NCBI RefSeq assembly: GCF_017814275.1
Contig: NZ_JAGIYQ010000006.1
Span: forward strand, 62,001-126,000
Source of the DNA: Gottfriedia endophytica
Lineage (GTDB): Bacteria > Bacillota > Bacilli > Bacillales > Bacillaceae_G
Reading direction: 5' to 3'
Length of the DNA stretch: 64,000 nt
The first letter of the stretch is position 1. Each line of letters opens with the position of its first letter. The notes under the pieces are model-generated. The model was not told where the DNA came from. It did no database searches and worked only from the letters and a program-made list of their open reading frames with translations. Both the position numbers and the translations under genes were made by a program. Of the stretch, positions 7,893 to 16,567 are shown in pieces.

Positions 7893-8880
7893 GTTATTTC
7901 AACTGGTTTTTAATGAAATTGAAAAAATGATTAGGAAAAAGAGAATACGAGTCATTTTTCTAATTTTACTAGTCCTAATGCCCATTTTTGTCTATGCACA
8001 GCTGCAAGATACTCAGGAATTAATTAAGAGACTTGGAACGGATAATTGGCGAACTGTCCTACAACAAAAAATTGTTGATCAACAAAATCGCGTAAATTCT
8101 TCGGGTATCCCAAACGAGTGGCGCAATTGGTTAAAAGTTCAAATTGATCAAGAGCAGTATTATCTTGATCATAATATCAATCCAACAGCACCAGGAGCAC
8201 CGACTTTCATCAGAAAATTAGTTGAGCAAAGTATCGATTGGCTCCTTCTCCCACTATTAGTTATGGTAATTTCAATCGATATTGTCTCCGGAGAACGGGG
8301 GGAAGGCACAATAAAATTACTGCTAACTAGGCCGATAAAACGATGGAAGGTTTTACTTAGTAAGTACATTGCAATTTGTTTACTTATTTCATTTTCAGTT
8401 GTTTTATTTGGTATATTAGCCTATTTGATTTCAGGTTTTGCATTTACCTACAAGGGATGGGGACTCCCAGTTTTATCTGGTTTTGTTATCAGGAACGGAC
8501 ATCTAGTAACAGATTCGGTACAATTAATACCGCAATGGCAATATATTTTAATGGCCTTTGGATTAACATGGTTTGTTTGCATTATTATTGGTACACTAAC
8601 ATTTACAGTATCAGTTTTAGTTCGAACAACTCCCGCTGCTATGGGAATTATGCTTGCTTCCTTAATTACAGGAAATGTCCTAAGTGGTTTAGCAACTTCA
8701 TGGAAAGGTGCGAAATACTTTTTCAGTGTTAACATGGACTTAACTAATTATTTAGCCGGGCAACTTCCAATGATTAATGGCCTGAATATGCAGTTCTCCA
8801 TAATGAACTTATCTATATGGGGAATCGTTGCTCTCATCGTTGCGTTTTTTGTTTTCACTCGCCAAGACATGTTAGCCTAA
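7885..8880 (+). CDS. ABC-2 type transporter permease
   Basis: 331-residue membrane protein with an N-terminal helix (about 17-36), a long extracytoplasmic loop to about 110, then five further helices. The cytoplasmic GERGEGTIKLLLTRPIKRWK segment is typical of ABC-2 permeases of the NatB/YhaP sort. The ATG at 7885 is preferred over the GTG at 7876 because the GGCGGTGAT ribosome site then has normal spacing. It pairs with the ATPase upstream. Confidence 0.9.
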   Translation: MLELFQLVFNEIEKMIRKKRIRVIFLILLVLMPIFVYAQLQDTQELIKRLGTDNWRTVLQQKIVDQQNRVNSSGIPNEWRNWLKVQIDQEQYYLDHNINPTAPGAPTFIRKLVEQSIDWLLLPLLVMVISIDIVSGERGEGTIKLLLTRPIKRWKVLLSKYIAICLLISFSVVLFGILAYLISGFAFTYKGWGLPVLSGFVIRNGHLVTDSVQLIPQWQYILMAFGLTWFVCIIIGTLTFTVSVLVRTTPAAMGIMLASLITGNVLSGLATSWKGAKYFFSVNMDLTNYLAGQLPMINGLNMQFSIMNLSIWGIVALIVAFFVFTRQDMLA

Positions 8881-8908
8881 AATGTGGGACTTGATAAATA
8901 TAAAAAAC

Positions 8909-8943
8909 CAAAGAATCCTTGTACCTTTTAGGATTCTTTTTTC
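8909..8943 (+). terminator. intrinsic terminator of the SGNH-ABC operon
   Basis: Stem AAAGAATCC / GGATTCTTT followed by T residues, 29 bp after the permease stop. Confidence 0.85.
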
Positions 8944-8959
8944 TTTAGCGCCAAAACAT

Positions 8960-9220
8960 TTAATTATTCTTCCAACGTTCTAACTTATGTATATTACGTG
9001 TGAAAAACTTTGCCAAAAATGTAGGCATTCTAAATTCTTTAATTTTCTCCTCTACTAACTCTTTCATTTCGTTCATCGTAAAATTAGGCTGTGTAAACTC
9101 ACCATTCACATAACAATGGCTGCAATACTTATGGCTCTTTGAACCATCTTTTTCAGTACCTCCACCATTCTCATCTCTCTTTAATGGCATACCACAGCTT
9201 TGACAATTTTTGTATTTCAT
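8960..9220 (-). CDS. zinc-ribbon domain protein
   Basis: 86-residue protein with four Zn-ligand cysteines in two pairs, CQSCGMPL (residues 6-9) and CSHC (about 33-36), a putative zinc-ribbon family found alone or fused in many bacteria. The C-terminal half is helical and basic (ARFFT-like FLAKFFTRNIHKLERWK) without membrane segments. Start ATG at 9220 with GGGGGAG upstream. Function unknown. Confidence 0.8.
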   Translation of the reverse strand: MKYKNCQSCGMPLKRDENGGGTEKDGSKSHKYCSHCYVNGEFTQPNFTMNEMKELVEEKIKEFRMPTFLAKFFTRNIHKLERWKNN

Positions 9221-9273
9221 TCTAACTCCCCCTTACAACCTTTTTCCCTATTATACTCTAAAAATTTTCTCCA

Positions 9274-9312
9274 TAAAAAAACAATCCCTCAATTCATAAG
9301 GGATTGTCTTTA
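9274..9312 (-). terminator. intrinsic terminator of azoreductase gene
   Basis: Stem ACAATCCCT / AGGGATTGT with T-rich tail on the minus strand, 13 bp past the azoR stop. Confidence 0.85.
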
Positions 9313-9324
9313 CTTCAAAAACAA

Positions 9325-9981
9325 TTAGTTCATAACAAGTTCTTTAGAAAAGTTAACAGCAAGTTCTTTTGCTTCAGCAATTGCTTTTGCTTTGATTTCT
9401 TGAGCTTGATCTGCCATTGCAGCCATACCTTCAACAAAGATGTTTGAAACATCTGTAATACCTACGAAGTTAAGCATAGTTTTTAAATATGGACTGTTGA
9501 AATTCATTGCAGTAATTGGGCCATGAGAAAATACGCTACCGCTAGCTTGAATGTGTAATGCTTTTTTATTTTCTAATAATCCCATTGGACCATTTTCAGA
9601 GTATTTGAAAGTTTTACCAGCAATCGTGAAATTGTCGATAAAGTTTTTCACTACTGAAGGGAAACTTAAATTCCACATTGGCGTAACAAATACGTACTCA
9701 TCTGCACCCATAAATAATTCTAAGTTTTTGTTCATTGCAGCTAGAGTTTGTTGTTGTTCAGCTGATAATTCAGCAAAATCAACGCCACTTCCTAATTTAC
9801 CCCAAGCATCTAATACGTTACCATCTATTGCTGGAACGTTTTCTTTAAATAAATCAAAATGAACAACTTCATGTGTAGGATTTACACGTTTGTATTCTTC
9901 AATAAATGCTTCTCCAACTGATAAACCAAAAGAGTTTTCAACTGCATTTGGATTTGCTGTGATATAAAGTAATTTTTTCAT
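9325..9981 (-). CDS. azoR: FMN-dependent NADH-azoreductase
   Basis: 218-residue flavodoxin-fold quinone/azo reductase. KKLLYITANPNAVENSFGLSVG is the N-terminal FMN phosphate-binding region, TPMWNLSFPSVVKNFIDN binds the flavin, and QASGSVFS follows, matching the AzoR/AcpD family of about 200-220 residues. It reduces quinones and azo compounds with NADH in the cytosol, a detoxification role. The ATG at 9981 with GGGAG 9 bp upstream is preferred to an in-frame TTG at 10002. A palindrome matching the MhqR operator lies 38 bp upstream of the start. Confidence 0.93.
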   Translation of the reverse strand: MKKLLYITANPNAVENSFGLSVGEAFIEEYKRVNPTHEVVHFDLFKENVPAIDGNVLDAWGKLGSGVDFAELSAEQQQTLAAMNKNLELFMGADEYVFVTPMWNLSFPSVVKNFIDNFTIAGKTFKYSENGPMGLLENKKALHIQASGSVFSHGPITAMNFNSPYLKTMLNFVGITDVSNIFVEGMAAMADQAQEIKAKAIAEAKELAVNFSKELVMN

Positions 9982-10018
9982 TACGTACAACTCCCTTTTC
10001 AAATGATTAATTTCGAAA

Positions 10019-10038
10019 TTACCTCGAATTCGAGATAG
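10019..10038 (-). promoter_or_regulatory. MhqR-type operator
   Basis: TTACCTCGAATTCGAGATAG carries the palindrome CTCGAATTCGAG and fits the published B. subtilis MhqR box TATCTCGAATTCGAGATA with one mismatch. MhqR represses azoreductase and quinone-detoxification genes, so azoR is probably induced by quinone electrophiles. No mhqR gene is in the window. Confidence 0.75.
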
Positions 10039-10204
10039 TTTATATTTTTATAATATCGATAGTAATTAAAAATGTCAAAGAAAAAGATTTCGTATTACAA
10101 CAAATAAATTCTCAATTATTTTAAAATGAAGATATTATAATCCTTTGATTCAATAGTAGTAAAATATAACTATAAGTGAAACAAATTATCCTAAATACGA
10201 GATA

Positions 10205-10315
10205 TTTTTCCAACAAAAAAAGAGACAATCCTAAAGATCATCTCCGAAGGTTTTAGGTTTTAGGTTTTAGGCTTTATCCCTTACTCCCTTATCCCTTACT
10301 CCCTATCTTTTCCTG
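10205..10315 (-). terminator. probable kyn operon terminator plus short tandem repeats
   Basis: On the minus strand CCTAAAACC...TTTAGG pairs over 10227-10262 and is followed by TCTCTTTTTTT, a plausible terminator for kynA. The region also holds TTTTAGG repeated three times (10252-10273) and two copies of CCCTTACTCCC (about 10278-10307), simple repeats of unknown meaning. Confidence 0.5.
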
Positions 10316-10319
10316 CCAC

Positions 10320-11018
10320 TTAAAGTGGCTTTGGATTATAGCTCGACCCTGTCCAGTCAGTCAAATCACATATTGCTTGCCAAAGTTCTGGAAAAAATTC
10401 AAATCGGACGCCTTTTTCAAGCGCTTGTGCTGGTACGCCTTTTAAACTCTTTGTGTTCATACCGATCATACGGCGCACGAGTTGAATATGTAGATGTCTA
10501 AATACTTGAAACTTTTCATCAAACCTAATTAATTCCTGCATTAATACAAACAACTCAATATGTTTATTCGCATCTTTATGAAGCTCTAATGGTGTAAGCA
10601 ATTGCTCATCCAATAAAGCTTTAAATGGTGCCCAAAGTGTTGGACCTAATCGGAGTATTTCGTTAAAGCCTGGTGAATCTTGACCACTCCCTCTTCCTAA
10701 TGCTAGTCGAATTGTGTGGTAGTCTCTTGGACTAATGACCTTTACCATATCAAATACAGATGGCAAATGAGTTAAGTGTCCATTAATTCGTTCCAAGTGG
10801 TGTGTTGCCTTCGTTAGTTCTTTTGACTTCATATGCTGATCAACAGAATGAATTGATTGAATAATTAGTTTAAAATGTAGCTCCGAGATTTGATGGATTG
10901 TTTGAAAAGTTAATTCATCCGGACAAAACAATTCATCCTCTTTCTTTTGTAAGCTAAATAACTCTTCTGTACGAATATATTTTTCATAATCAGTTAATTT
11001 ATGTTGTTCATTGCTCAT
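10320..11018 (-). CDS. kynA: tryptophan 2,3-dioxygenase, short form
   Basis: Heme enzyme opening the indole ring of tryptophan to N-formylkynurenine. Family marks: KYIRTEELFSLQ at the N-terminus, HQISELHFKLI with the active-site histidine region, and FRHLHIQLVRRMIG with the probable proximal heme histidine. At 232 residues it is shorter than the usual approximately 280; the glycine-rich GTGGSSG loop after the heme-ligand helix is replaced by NTKSLKGVPAQ. The last gene of a kynU-kynB-kynA unit, which supports the role. Start ATG at 11018 with AGGGGGA. Confidence 0.85.
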   Translation of the reverse strand: MSNEQHKLTDYEKYIRTEELFSLQKKEDELFCPDELTFQTIHQISELHFKLIIQSIHSVDQHMKSKELTKATHHLERINGHLTHLPSVFDMVKVISPRDYHTIRLALGRGSGQDSPGFNEILRLGPTLWAPFKALLDEQLLTPLELHKDANKHIELFVLMQELIRFDEKFQVFRHLHIQLVRRMIGMNTKSLKGVPAQALEKGVRFEFFPELWQAICDLTDWTGSSYNPKPL

Positions 11019-11041
11019 TTTTTAATCCCCCTAACAATTTA

Positions 11042-11662
11042 TTAAATTGAACGTAATATTGCTCTCACAGGACTGCCGTCGCCTTCTACAATCGCTAAAG
11101 GTAAGGCAATTAATTCATAAACTCCCTCATCTACGTGCTCTAAATTGACTGCTTCTAATATATGAACCCCATTTGCATGTAGTGAATGGTGTGCGGCTAG
11201 CTCTTTACTATCTAATGGATCAACGGACGGAACATCCACACCAATTAGAACAATTCCCTTTTCAGCCAAAAACTCACCAACATCTGCATCTAAATAAGTT
11301 ATTGTTTCAGGAAAGACTGTGCTATCCTTCCAAGAATTCGTTTTAATTAGCAATCTTTCAATCCCATCAATCGGTAAACTTTCTAAATCACTTCTTGATA
11401 TTTTTTCTTTTCCAGTAAGATCGACTACATATGCAGTGCCGATGTACACAGAAAGGTCCAAGTCATATGTACGTTTTCCATCATTATCAAAATGGAATGG
11501 TGCATCAATATGAGTCCCCATATGTATACTCATCGTCAGTTTCCCAACGTTAACAGAGCCACTCTCTTCCTTTGACCAACTAACTTCATATGAAAATGGA
11601 GTATCACCTGGCCAAGAAGGCATTCCAATTTCTAGTTTTCTTGAGATATCAATAATGGTCAC
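11042..11662 (-). CDS. kynB: kynurenine formamidase (arylformamidase)
   Basis: 206-residue cyclase-family hydrolase that converts N-formylkynurenine to kynurenine and formate. It carries MPSWPGDTPF, the metal-binding HMGTHIDAPFHF and VDVPSVDPLDSKELAAHH, as in Bacillus KynB. I use the GTG at 11662, 10 bp after the kynU stop and behind AGAAGG; a TTG at 11680 overlapping kynU is the alternative. Middle gene of the operon. Confidence 0.93.
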   Translation of the reverse strand: MTIIDISRKLEIGMPSWPGDTPFSYEVSWSKEESGSVNVGKLTMSIHMGTHIDAPFHFDNDGKRTYDLDLSVYIGTAYVVDLTGKEKISRSDLESLPIDGIERLLIKTNSWKDSTVFPETITYLDADVGEFLAEKGIVLIGVDVPSVDPLDSKELAAHHSLHANGVHILEAVNLEHVDEGVYELIALPLAIVEGDGSPVRAILRSI

Positions 11663-11672
11663 CCTTCTCACC

Positions 11673-12947
11673 CTATGCAATAACTTCCCTTTCGTTTTTA
11701 AATTCTTCGTACTGTTTTTCCACCATGACTTTCTTTAAAATTTGTACGCTTTCCCAAATTTCTACATAGGAAGTATAAAAAGCCATTGGTGCTAGACGAA
11801 TAACATTTGGAGATCGAAAATCAGGAATGACACCGTTTTTCTTTAATGCTTTACAAATCCGTGCTGCTTCCTCGTGCTCTAATGAAACATGACCACCTCG
11901 GCGACTATCCTCTTTTGGATTAGCCATATGAAATCCAAATTGACTAAGCTCTTGATCAATTAATTCCATTAAATAAGTGGTACTACGTAGTGATTTTTTT
12001 CGAAGCTCATTTATTCCTGCTTCTTTAAACAGCTGAAGAGATCCATATAACGGAGCCATACTTAAAATATGTGGTGTTCCAATCTGATATGCTCCCGAAT
12101 CAGCAGCTGGTGTAAATTCATGTTTCATGTCAAACTGCTTCTCTTTATTTGAACCAAACCATCCTGCTAAGCCAGGAGTTTTTCCATGATGTCTTTCATT
12201 GACGTATAAACCACCAACCCCACCTGGTCCACTGTTTACATATTTATAGTTGCACCAGTAAGCAAAATCGACGTCCCACTCACTAAAGTAATGTGGAATT
12301 GCGCCAACTGAATGGCACCCATCAAATCCAATTACGATGCCCCTTTTATGTGCTTCCTTCGTTAATCGTTCAATATCTAGTAACTGACCACTTCGATAAA
12401 GTACAGTTGGTAGAATAATTAAAACTATTTCTTCCGTCATTGCATCAATAATGTCTTCCTCATAAATTGTTCGCCCATCTCTACTCTTCACTTGGACAAG
12501 ATGTGTTTTTGGATCATAACCTTTTATAGTCAATTGACTTTGTAATGCATAGATATCACTCGGAAAATTTAACTCATCAGCCAATATTTTGCTTCTTTTA
12601 CCTTGAGGCTTATAAAAAGTTGCAACTAGTTGATGTAGGTTAGTTGTAGTTGATCCCGTTACAATGATTTCTCTTGGTTTTGCTCCTACTAAAGGGGCAC
12701 TTAACTTACCAAGTTTTTCGGCAAAGTAATACCATGGGTGTTCTCCTTGCATCCATCCATCGATTCCTAACGTTTTCCAAGAGTCTACAATTGATAATAA
12801 CGATGCTTCAGCACGTTTTGAAAGCAATCCTAGTGAATTTCCATCTAAATAAATCGTATTTGATTGCAAATAAAATTCGTCTCTAAAGTGGCTTAATTGA
12901 TCTTGTTTGTCTAATAACTCAGCATATTCTCTCGTTAACTCAGTCAT
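11673..12947 (-). CDS. kynU: kynureninase
   Basis: PLP-dependent hydrolase cleaving kynurenine to anthranilate and alanine; 424 residues. Family marks: [11 protein letters not shown] near the N-terminus, [13 protein letters not shown] (PLP phosphate contact), [13 protein letters not shown], and [15 protein letters not shown] with the Schiff-base lysine. First gene of the operon, so the order kynU-kynB-kynA differs from kynA-kynB-kynU in the B. cereus group. The ATG at 12947 has better spacing to GGGAGG than the adjacent ATG at 12950. The product anthranilate could feed tryptophan recycling or quinolone-type metabolites; nothing nearby decides this. Confidence 0.95.
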   Translation of the reverse strand: MTELTREYAELLDKQDQLSHFRDEFYLQSNTIYLDGNSLGLLSKRAEASLLSIVDSWKTLGIDGWMQGEHPWYYFAEKLGKLSAPLVGAKPREIIVTGSTTTNLHQLVATFYKPQGKRSKILADELNFPSDIYALQSQLTIKGYDPKTHLVQVKSRDGRTIYEEDIIDAMTEEIVLIILPTVLYRSGQLLDIERLTKEAHKRGIVIGFDGCHSVGAIPHYFSEWDVDFAYWCNYKYVNSGPGGVGGLYVNERHHGKTPGLAGWFGSNKEKQFDMKHEFTPAADSGAYQIGTPHILSMAPLYGSLQLFKEAGINELRKKSLRSTTYLMELIDQELSQFGFHMANPKEDSRRGGHVSLEHEEAARICKALKKNGVIPDFRSPNVIRLAPMAFYTSYVEIWESVQILKKVMVEKQYEEFKNEREVIA

Positions 12948-13040
12948 CATTTAACCTCCCACAAAAAATCGAACATCTATTTAAAGCGTAGGACAGTAAG
13001 ATACTAATTGTCAATATTTTCTGAATATAATTTATGATAT

Positions 13041-13075
13041 AAAAAAAGAGTTCAACATAATTGCTGAACTCTTTA
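13041..13075 (-). terminator. intrinsic terminator of lipoprotein gene
   Basis: Stem AAAGAGTTCA / TGAACTCTTT followed by a T run on the minus strand, between the lipoprotein gene and kynU. Confidence 0.85.
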
Positions 13076-13143
13076 ATCATTTACTTATTAAGTTCTATTC
13101 AAGTTTATTGTTAAAAATTAAAGTTTTAAGATTCTCCATAACT

Positions 13144-13584
13144 CTATCTTTCTATTTTTATAACTCTCGTCACTTGGTCCCCAAATTTTTCATGACCCCA
13201 TTCAAAGTGGATCTGAAATTCATTATCTTTTTTAGAATTAGATATCTCTAGACTTGCCTCAGAAGCTTTACTATTAATTGGATACTCTATCCCAGTTTTA
13301 TAATTTTTTATTGTGATAACTGTTGGAGAAGGATTCATTCCCTTCCAAGAAAGTATTACATCGTTTGAATTAGTAGGGTCGTTAACTAAATTTACAATGT
13401 AGTGTTTTGAACAATACCTACGACAAAACATAGATTCCTTCATTAATTGGATCTTTTTTGATGAATGGTTACTAACTTTAAGTTTTGGTACTGTTTTTTC
13501 AGACGTAATGACATCAAAAGAACATCCACCAATGAAGATCGTCACCGACAAAAGAATTAATAATAGACAATTCCTACATTTCAT
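13144..13584 (-). CDS. putative lipoprotein, unknown function
   Basis: 146 residues with a lipoprotein signal peptide: positive MKCRNC, hydrophobic LLLILLSVTIF and lipobox IGGC at about 18-21. The mature part is beta-rich with no recognised domain and includes a CRRYC pair that might form a disulfide. Own terminator downstream; probably monocistronic. I do not recognise the family. Confidence 0.75.
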   Translation of the reverse strand: MKCRNCLLLILLSVTIFIGGCSFDVITSEKTVPKLKVSNHSSKKIQLMKESMFCRRYCSKHYIVNLVNDPTNSNDVILSWKGMNPSPTVITIKNYKTGIEYPINSKASEASLEISNSKKDNEFQIHFEWGHEKFGDQVTRVIKIER

Positions 13585-13708
13585 CTAGATCCCCCCTTAC
13601 TAATCTATGTCTATCACTTCTTTCTTTAGATTAAACATACTTTATTTATACATAAATAAGAACCCCTTAAATAATAAGGAGTTCCTATCTAGAATATCGT
13701 CTATTATA

Positions 13709-14521
13709 TTACATATATAAGTTTCTACGTTTAAAAACAAATAATGCAGCAAAATAAGTGATAAAACCAATGATGAATAAAATAAGTGATACTGAAAGAA
13801 TATTAATATTGTTTTTTAGGATTTCTGAAGGCTGATATAAATAAAAAACCGATACATATCGTGCCATTTCAAATTTATCACTAAGACGTCCCATTAAGTC
13901 TAATAGATAAAATAGAAGAGTTAATCCTCCTGCATATGCTACTGCTTTTTTTTCTTCTGTTAACAAAGTAGAAAAGAGGAAACAGTAACCACCAATGGCA
14001 AAGAAAAATAAGAATCCAACTAAATGCAAATTAAAAAATGCACTTAAATCCTTTATTTTCTCACCTACGAGAACGGCCCCTAAATAGCTAAACGTAAAAT
14101 TACAAAAAAGGGTAAAGAATAATCCCGTTATAAAAACACCCATTATTGTCAGTACTACTTTGATACGACTTACAGGAGTAGAAAGAATATATGCCATACT
14201 TCCTTGTTCTACTAAATGTGAAAGTAACTTAGCTGCTAAGGATAAAGTGAATAACGTCATTAAAACAAGAAAAATCATACTATAATATTCTGTTGATAGA
14301 AAATCTGGTACGGATGTAATGCTCAACCCTTGTTCAAGTCCAAAAGCTGCAAGCATTCCTTTTGGCATATCCTTCAGCATAGACATTTTTTCATTGATCA
14401 CAGTCTTCATACTTGGAAAAATCGTTGTCATTGCCAGTAAAAATAGTGAGGAGCCTAGAGCATAACCAAGTATAAGTTTACTATTTTTCTTTAGTAAACT
14501 TTTATATAACGTGGCATTCAT
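13709..14521 (-). CDS. ABC-2 type permease
   Basis: 270-residue membrane protein with about six helices (residues 17-36, 72-95, 112-138, 148-188, 196-210, 240-265). Its start overlaps the stop of the ATPase gene by 4 bp (ATGA), so the two are coupled. Segment LVEQGSMAYILSTPVSRIK is typical for ABC-2 permeases (the coupling region). Substrate unknown; repression by the divergent TetR protein suggests export of a toxic or signalling compound. Confidence 0.88.
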   Translation of the reverse strand: MNATLYKSLLKKNSKLILGYALGSSLFLLAMTTIFPSMKTVINEKMSMLKDMPKGMLAAFGLEQGLSITSVPDFLSTEYYSMIFLVLMTLFTLSLAAKLLSHLVEQGSMAYILSTPVSRIKVVLTIMGVFITGLFFTLFCNFTFSYLGAVLVGEKIKDLSAFFNLHLVGFLFFFAIGGYCFLFSTLLTEEKKAVAYAGGLTLLFYLLDLMGRLSDKFEMARYVSVFYLYQPSEILKNNINILSVSLILFIIGFITYFAALFVFKRRNLYM

Positions 14522-15396
14522 TTTACTTCCTCCTTTTGATAATACTTCAAGAAAACATCTTCTAAATCTTCCTCAGCAGAATGCAACTTACGAACATCAA
14601 TTTGCGACAGCACTTGGATCAATTCATTCCAATTTTGATGAACAATAATTTCAATTATATTATCTGTCACAGATGATACATCAAATTGACGTAATTTTTC
14701 TATGTCCTCTTTATTCACTAATGTAACCTGACATTTTTGTTTTCTTTTTGTTCGAATTGATTCAATTGTATCTTCTAAAATGATGCGCCCATCTTTAATC
14801 ATTGCTGCCCTGTCACATGTTTTTTCCATTTCGGTAAAAATGTGTGACGACATTAAGATGGTTTTCCCTTCACCTTTTTCTTGTAAAATTAATTCAACAA
14901 ATCGTTGTTGCATGAGTGGATCTAACCCTGAAGTTGGTTCATCTAAAATTAATACTTGAGGGTCATGCATGAAAGCTGCAACAATCCCTACTTTTTGTTT
15001 CATCCCTTTAGACATTTTATGAATCGGTGTTTTTGGATCAAACTCCAAAAGGTCGATTAATTTTTTTTGTTTTTTATCATCCTTCATGCCTCTCATCTCT
15101 GATAGCATTTTTAAGAATTCAGTACCTGTCATCCCTTCTATAAACGAGATTTCTCCAGGTAAATACCCAACAAGATTTTTAACTTCCGTTGCATCTTTCC
15201 AGCAGTCTAAACCATTGATAATTGCTGTTCCTTTATCAGGTTTCATAAACCCCATTAAGTGACGTATTGCTGTAGATTTCCCAGCTCCATTTGGTCCAAT
15301 AAAACCAAATACTTCCCCTTCATTCACATCAAATGTAACATCAAAAATCCCTTTTCCATTCTTAAATTCACGAGTTAATTGTGATATGTGAATCAT
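14518..15396 (-). CDS. ABC transporter ATP-binding protein
   Basis: 292-residue ABC ATPase with Walker A GPNGAGKSTA, signature MSKGMKQKVG, Walker B VLILDEPTSGLD and switch SSHIF. The C-terminal DR-type extension (residues 220-290) is usual for ABC-2 exporters. Start ATG at 15396 behind GAGGGGTGG. Divergent from the tetR gene over a 159-bp region with two palindromes, so the pair forms a self-contained regulated exporter. Confidence 0.92.
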   Translation of the reverse strand: MIHISQLTREFKNGKGIFDVTFDVNEGEVFGFIGPNGAGKSTAIRHLMGFMKPDKGTAIINGLDCWKDATEVKNLVGYLPGEISFIEGMTGTEFLKMLSEMRGMKDDKKQKKLIDLLEFDPKTPIHKMSKGMKQKVGIVAAFMHDPQVLILDEPTSGLDPLMQQRFVELILQEKGEGKTILMSSHIFTEMEKTCDRAAMIKDGRIILEDTIESIRTKRKQKCQVTLVNKEDIEKLRQFDVSSVTDNIIEIIVHQNWNELIQVLSQIDVRKLHSAEEDLEDVFLKYYQKEEVK

Positions 15397-15415
15397 CTTG
15401 CCACCCCTCGATTTT

Positions 15416-15441
15416 TGAAATAATTCATTTAAATGATTTCA
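15416..15441. promoter_or_regulatory. palindrome 1, candidate TetR operator
   Basis: TGAAAT...ATTTCA arms around a TTTAAA centre, 20 bp upstream of the ABC ATPase start. It shares TGAAAT/ATTTCA with the second palindrome at 15480-15510, which suggests binding by the divergent TetR protein. Confidence 0.5.
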
Positions 15442-15479
15442 AAATTATTATATACCTTACAATCAAAAATGAGAATAAA

Positions 15480-15510
15480 TTTTGAAATAAATTTCATAAA
15501 ATATTTCAAA
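15480..15510. promoter_or_regulatory. palindrome 2, candidate TetR operator
   Basis: TTTTGAAATA and TATTTCAAAA form a 10-bp inverted repeat, 45 bp upstream of the tetR start and within its promoter region. Confidence 0.5.
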
Positions 15511-15555
15511 AAATGATATACTTACATTAATCAACAAAAACAAAAGGTGATTTCC

Positions 15556-16140
15556 ATGGACGGATTTAAAAAAAGAACACAACAAAAAATGGAAACAATC
15601 GAACAACACACTATTAAACTTTTATCACTGCCTATCAATGAGATAAAAATTGCAGATATTGCGAAATTAGCAAATGTTTCTCAAGTTTCCATTTATAACT
15701 ACTATGAAAGTAAAGAAAATTTATTAAAATCAGCACTAAAAAAGTATTTAGACGATCAAATTAAACGATTCGAAAAAACCATCAATAGCAAGGTAGCCTT
15801 TGATGAGAAATTAAAAATGATTCTCTTGCAGAAAAAAGAAAGTGCAAAAACTATTCATCCTACTACACTTTATGAACTGATGCATTCGGATCAAAAACTG
15901 TCGGAGTATATCACTGCTATGTCAAACGAAAAATCGATTCCACTTTTCTTCAAACTAATTGAAGAAGGAAAGCAGTTAAATAAAATTCGCGAAACGATTA
16001 ATCCTAATGCATTGCTAGTGTATCTCAATTTATTTAGTCAATCACTTGAAAGTCTGACTGAAGAATCACTAGCAATGATGCAAGAAGAAACGATTTTAGA
16101 CGACATTTTGAACTTATTCTTTTACGGGATTCTTAAATAG
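15556..16140 (+). CDS. TetR/AcrR family transcriptional regulator
   Basis: 194-residue regulator with the N-terminal helix-turn-helix IKIADIAKLANVSQVSIYNYYESKENLL (in the family position, residues 32-60; shown here in part as ANVSQVSIYNYY). The C-terminal ligand domain is unrecognised. ATG at 15556 with AAAGGTGAT is preferred to GTG at 15547. It probably represses itself and the divergent ABC exporter. Confidence 0.9.
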   Translation: MDGFKKRTQQKMETIEQHTIKLLSLPINEIKIADIAKLANVSQVSIYNYYESKENLLKSALKKYLDDQIKRFEKTINSKVAFDEKLKMILLQKKESAKTIHPTTLYELMHSDQKLSEYITAMSNEKSIPLFFKLIEEGKQLNKIRETINPNALLVYLNLFSQSLESLTEESLAMMQEETILDDILNLFFYGILK

Positions 16141-16150
16141 TAGAGACAGC

Positions 16151-16186
16151 AAAAGAGGACTTCAAATAAATGAAGTCCTCTTTTTC
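16151..16186 (+). terminator. intrinsic terminator of tetR
   Basis: Stem AGAGGACTTCA / TGAAGTCCTCT with a T tail, 15 bp after the stop codon. Confidence 0.9.
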
Positions 16187-16239
16187 ACATTCATTAAAAA
16201 TGTTATATTTTACCTGTAAGAACAAAGGGAGGTTATCAT

Positions 16240-16422
16240 ATGGCGCTGGAAATGAGAAATGAATGTGAACGTTGCAATTCCCCGCTTTCAAATGAATCAC
16301 TTGCTCACATATGTGCTTATGAATGTACTTTCTGTGAACCTTGCACTGAAGAAATGCAAAATATTTGCCCAAACTGTGGTGGCGAACTTGTTAGAAGACC
16401 AAGAAAAAAACTTAATACTTAA
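16240..16422 (+). CDS. DUF1272 family zinc-finger-like protein
   Basis: 60 residues with eight cysteines in CERC, CAYEC, CEPC and CPNCGG patterns, ending GGELVRRPRKK. This is the DUF1272 pattern; two metal sites are likely. Good ribosome site GGGAGGTTATC before the ATG. Its own terminator follows. Function unknown. Confidence 0.88.
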   Translation: MALEMRNECERCNSPLSNESLAHICAYECTFCEPCTEEMQNICPNCGGELVRRPRKKLNT

Positions 16423-16434
16423 ACATAACTTTAC

Positions 16435-16470
16435 TGAAAGCAGGGAGTATAACATACTCCCTGCTTTCTA
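16435..16470 (+). terminator. intrinsic terminator of DUF1272 gene
   Basis: Stem GAAAGCAGGGAGTAT / ATACTCCCTGCTTTC, 13 bp after the stop; the tail is only moderately T-rich. Confidence 0.75.
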
Positions 16471-16567
16471 TTAATTTGCACGATTAATTGCACTTTGAAG
16501 TTTCTTTCATTATTTCATAACTTATTATGTTAATTTCATCTCTAACAGAATAAGTTATTTACCCCTA

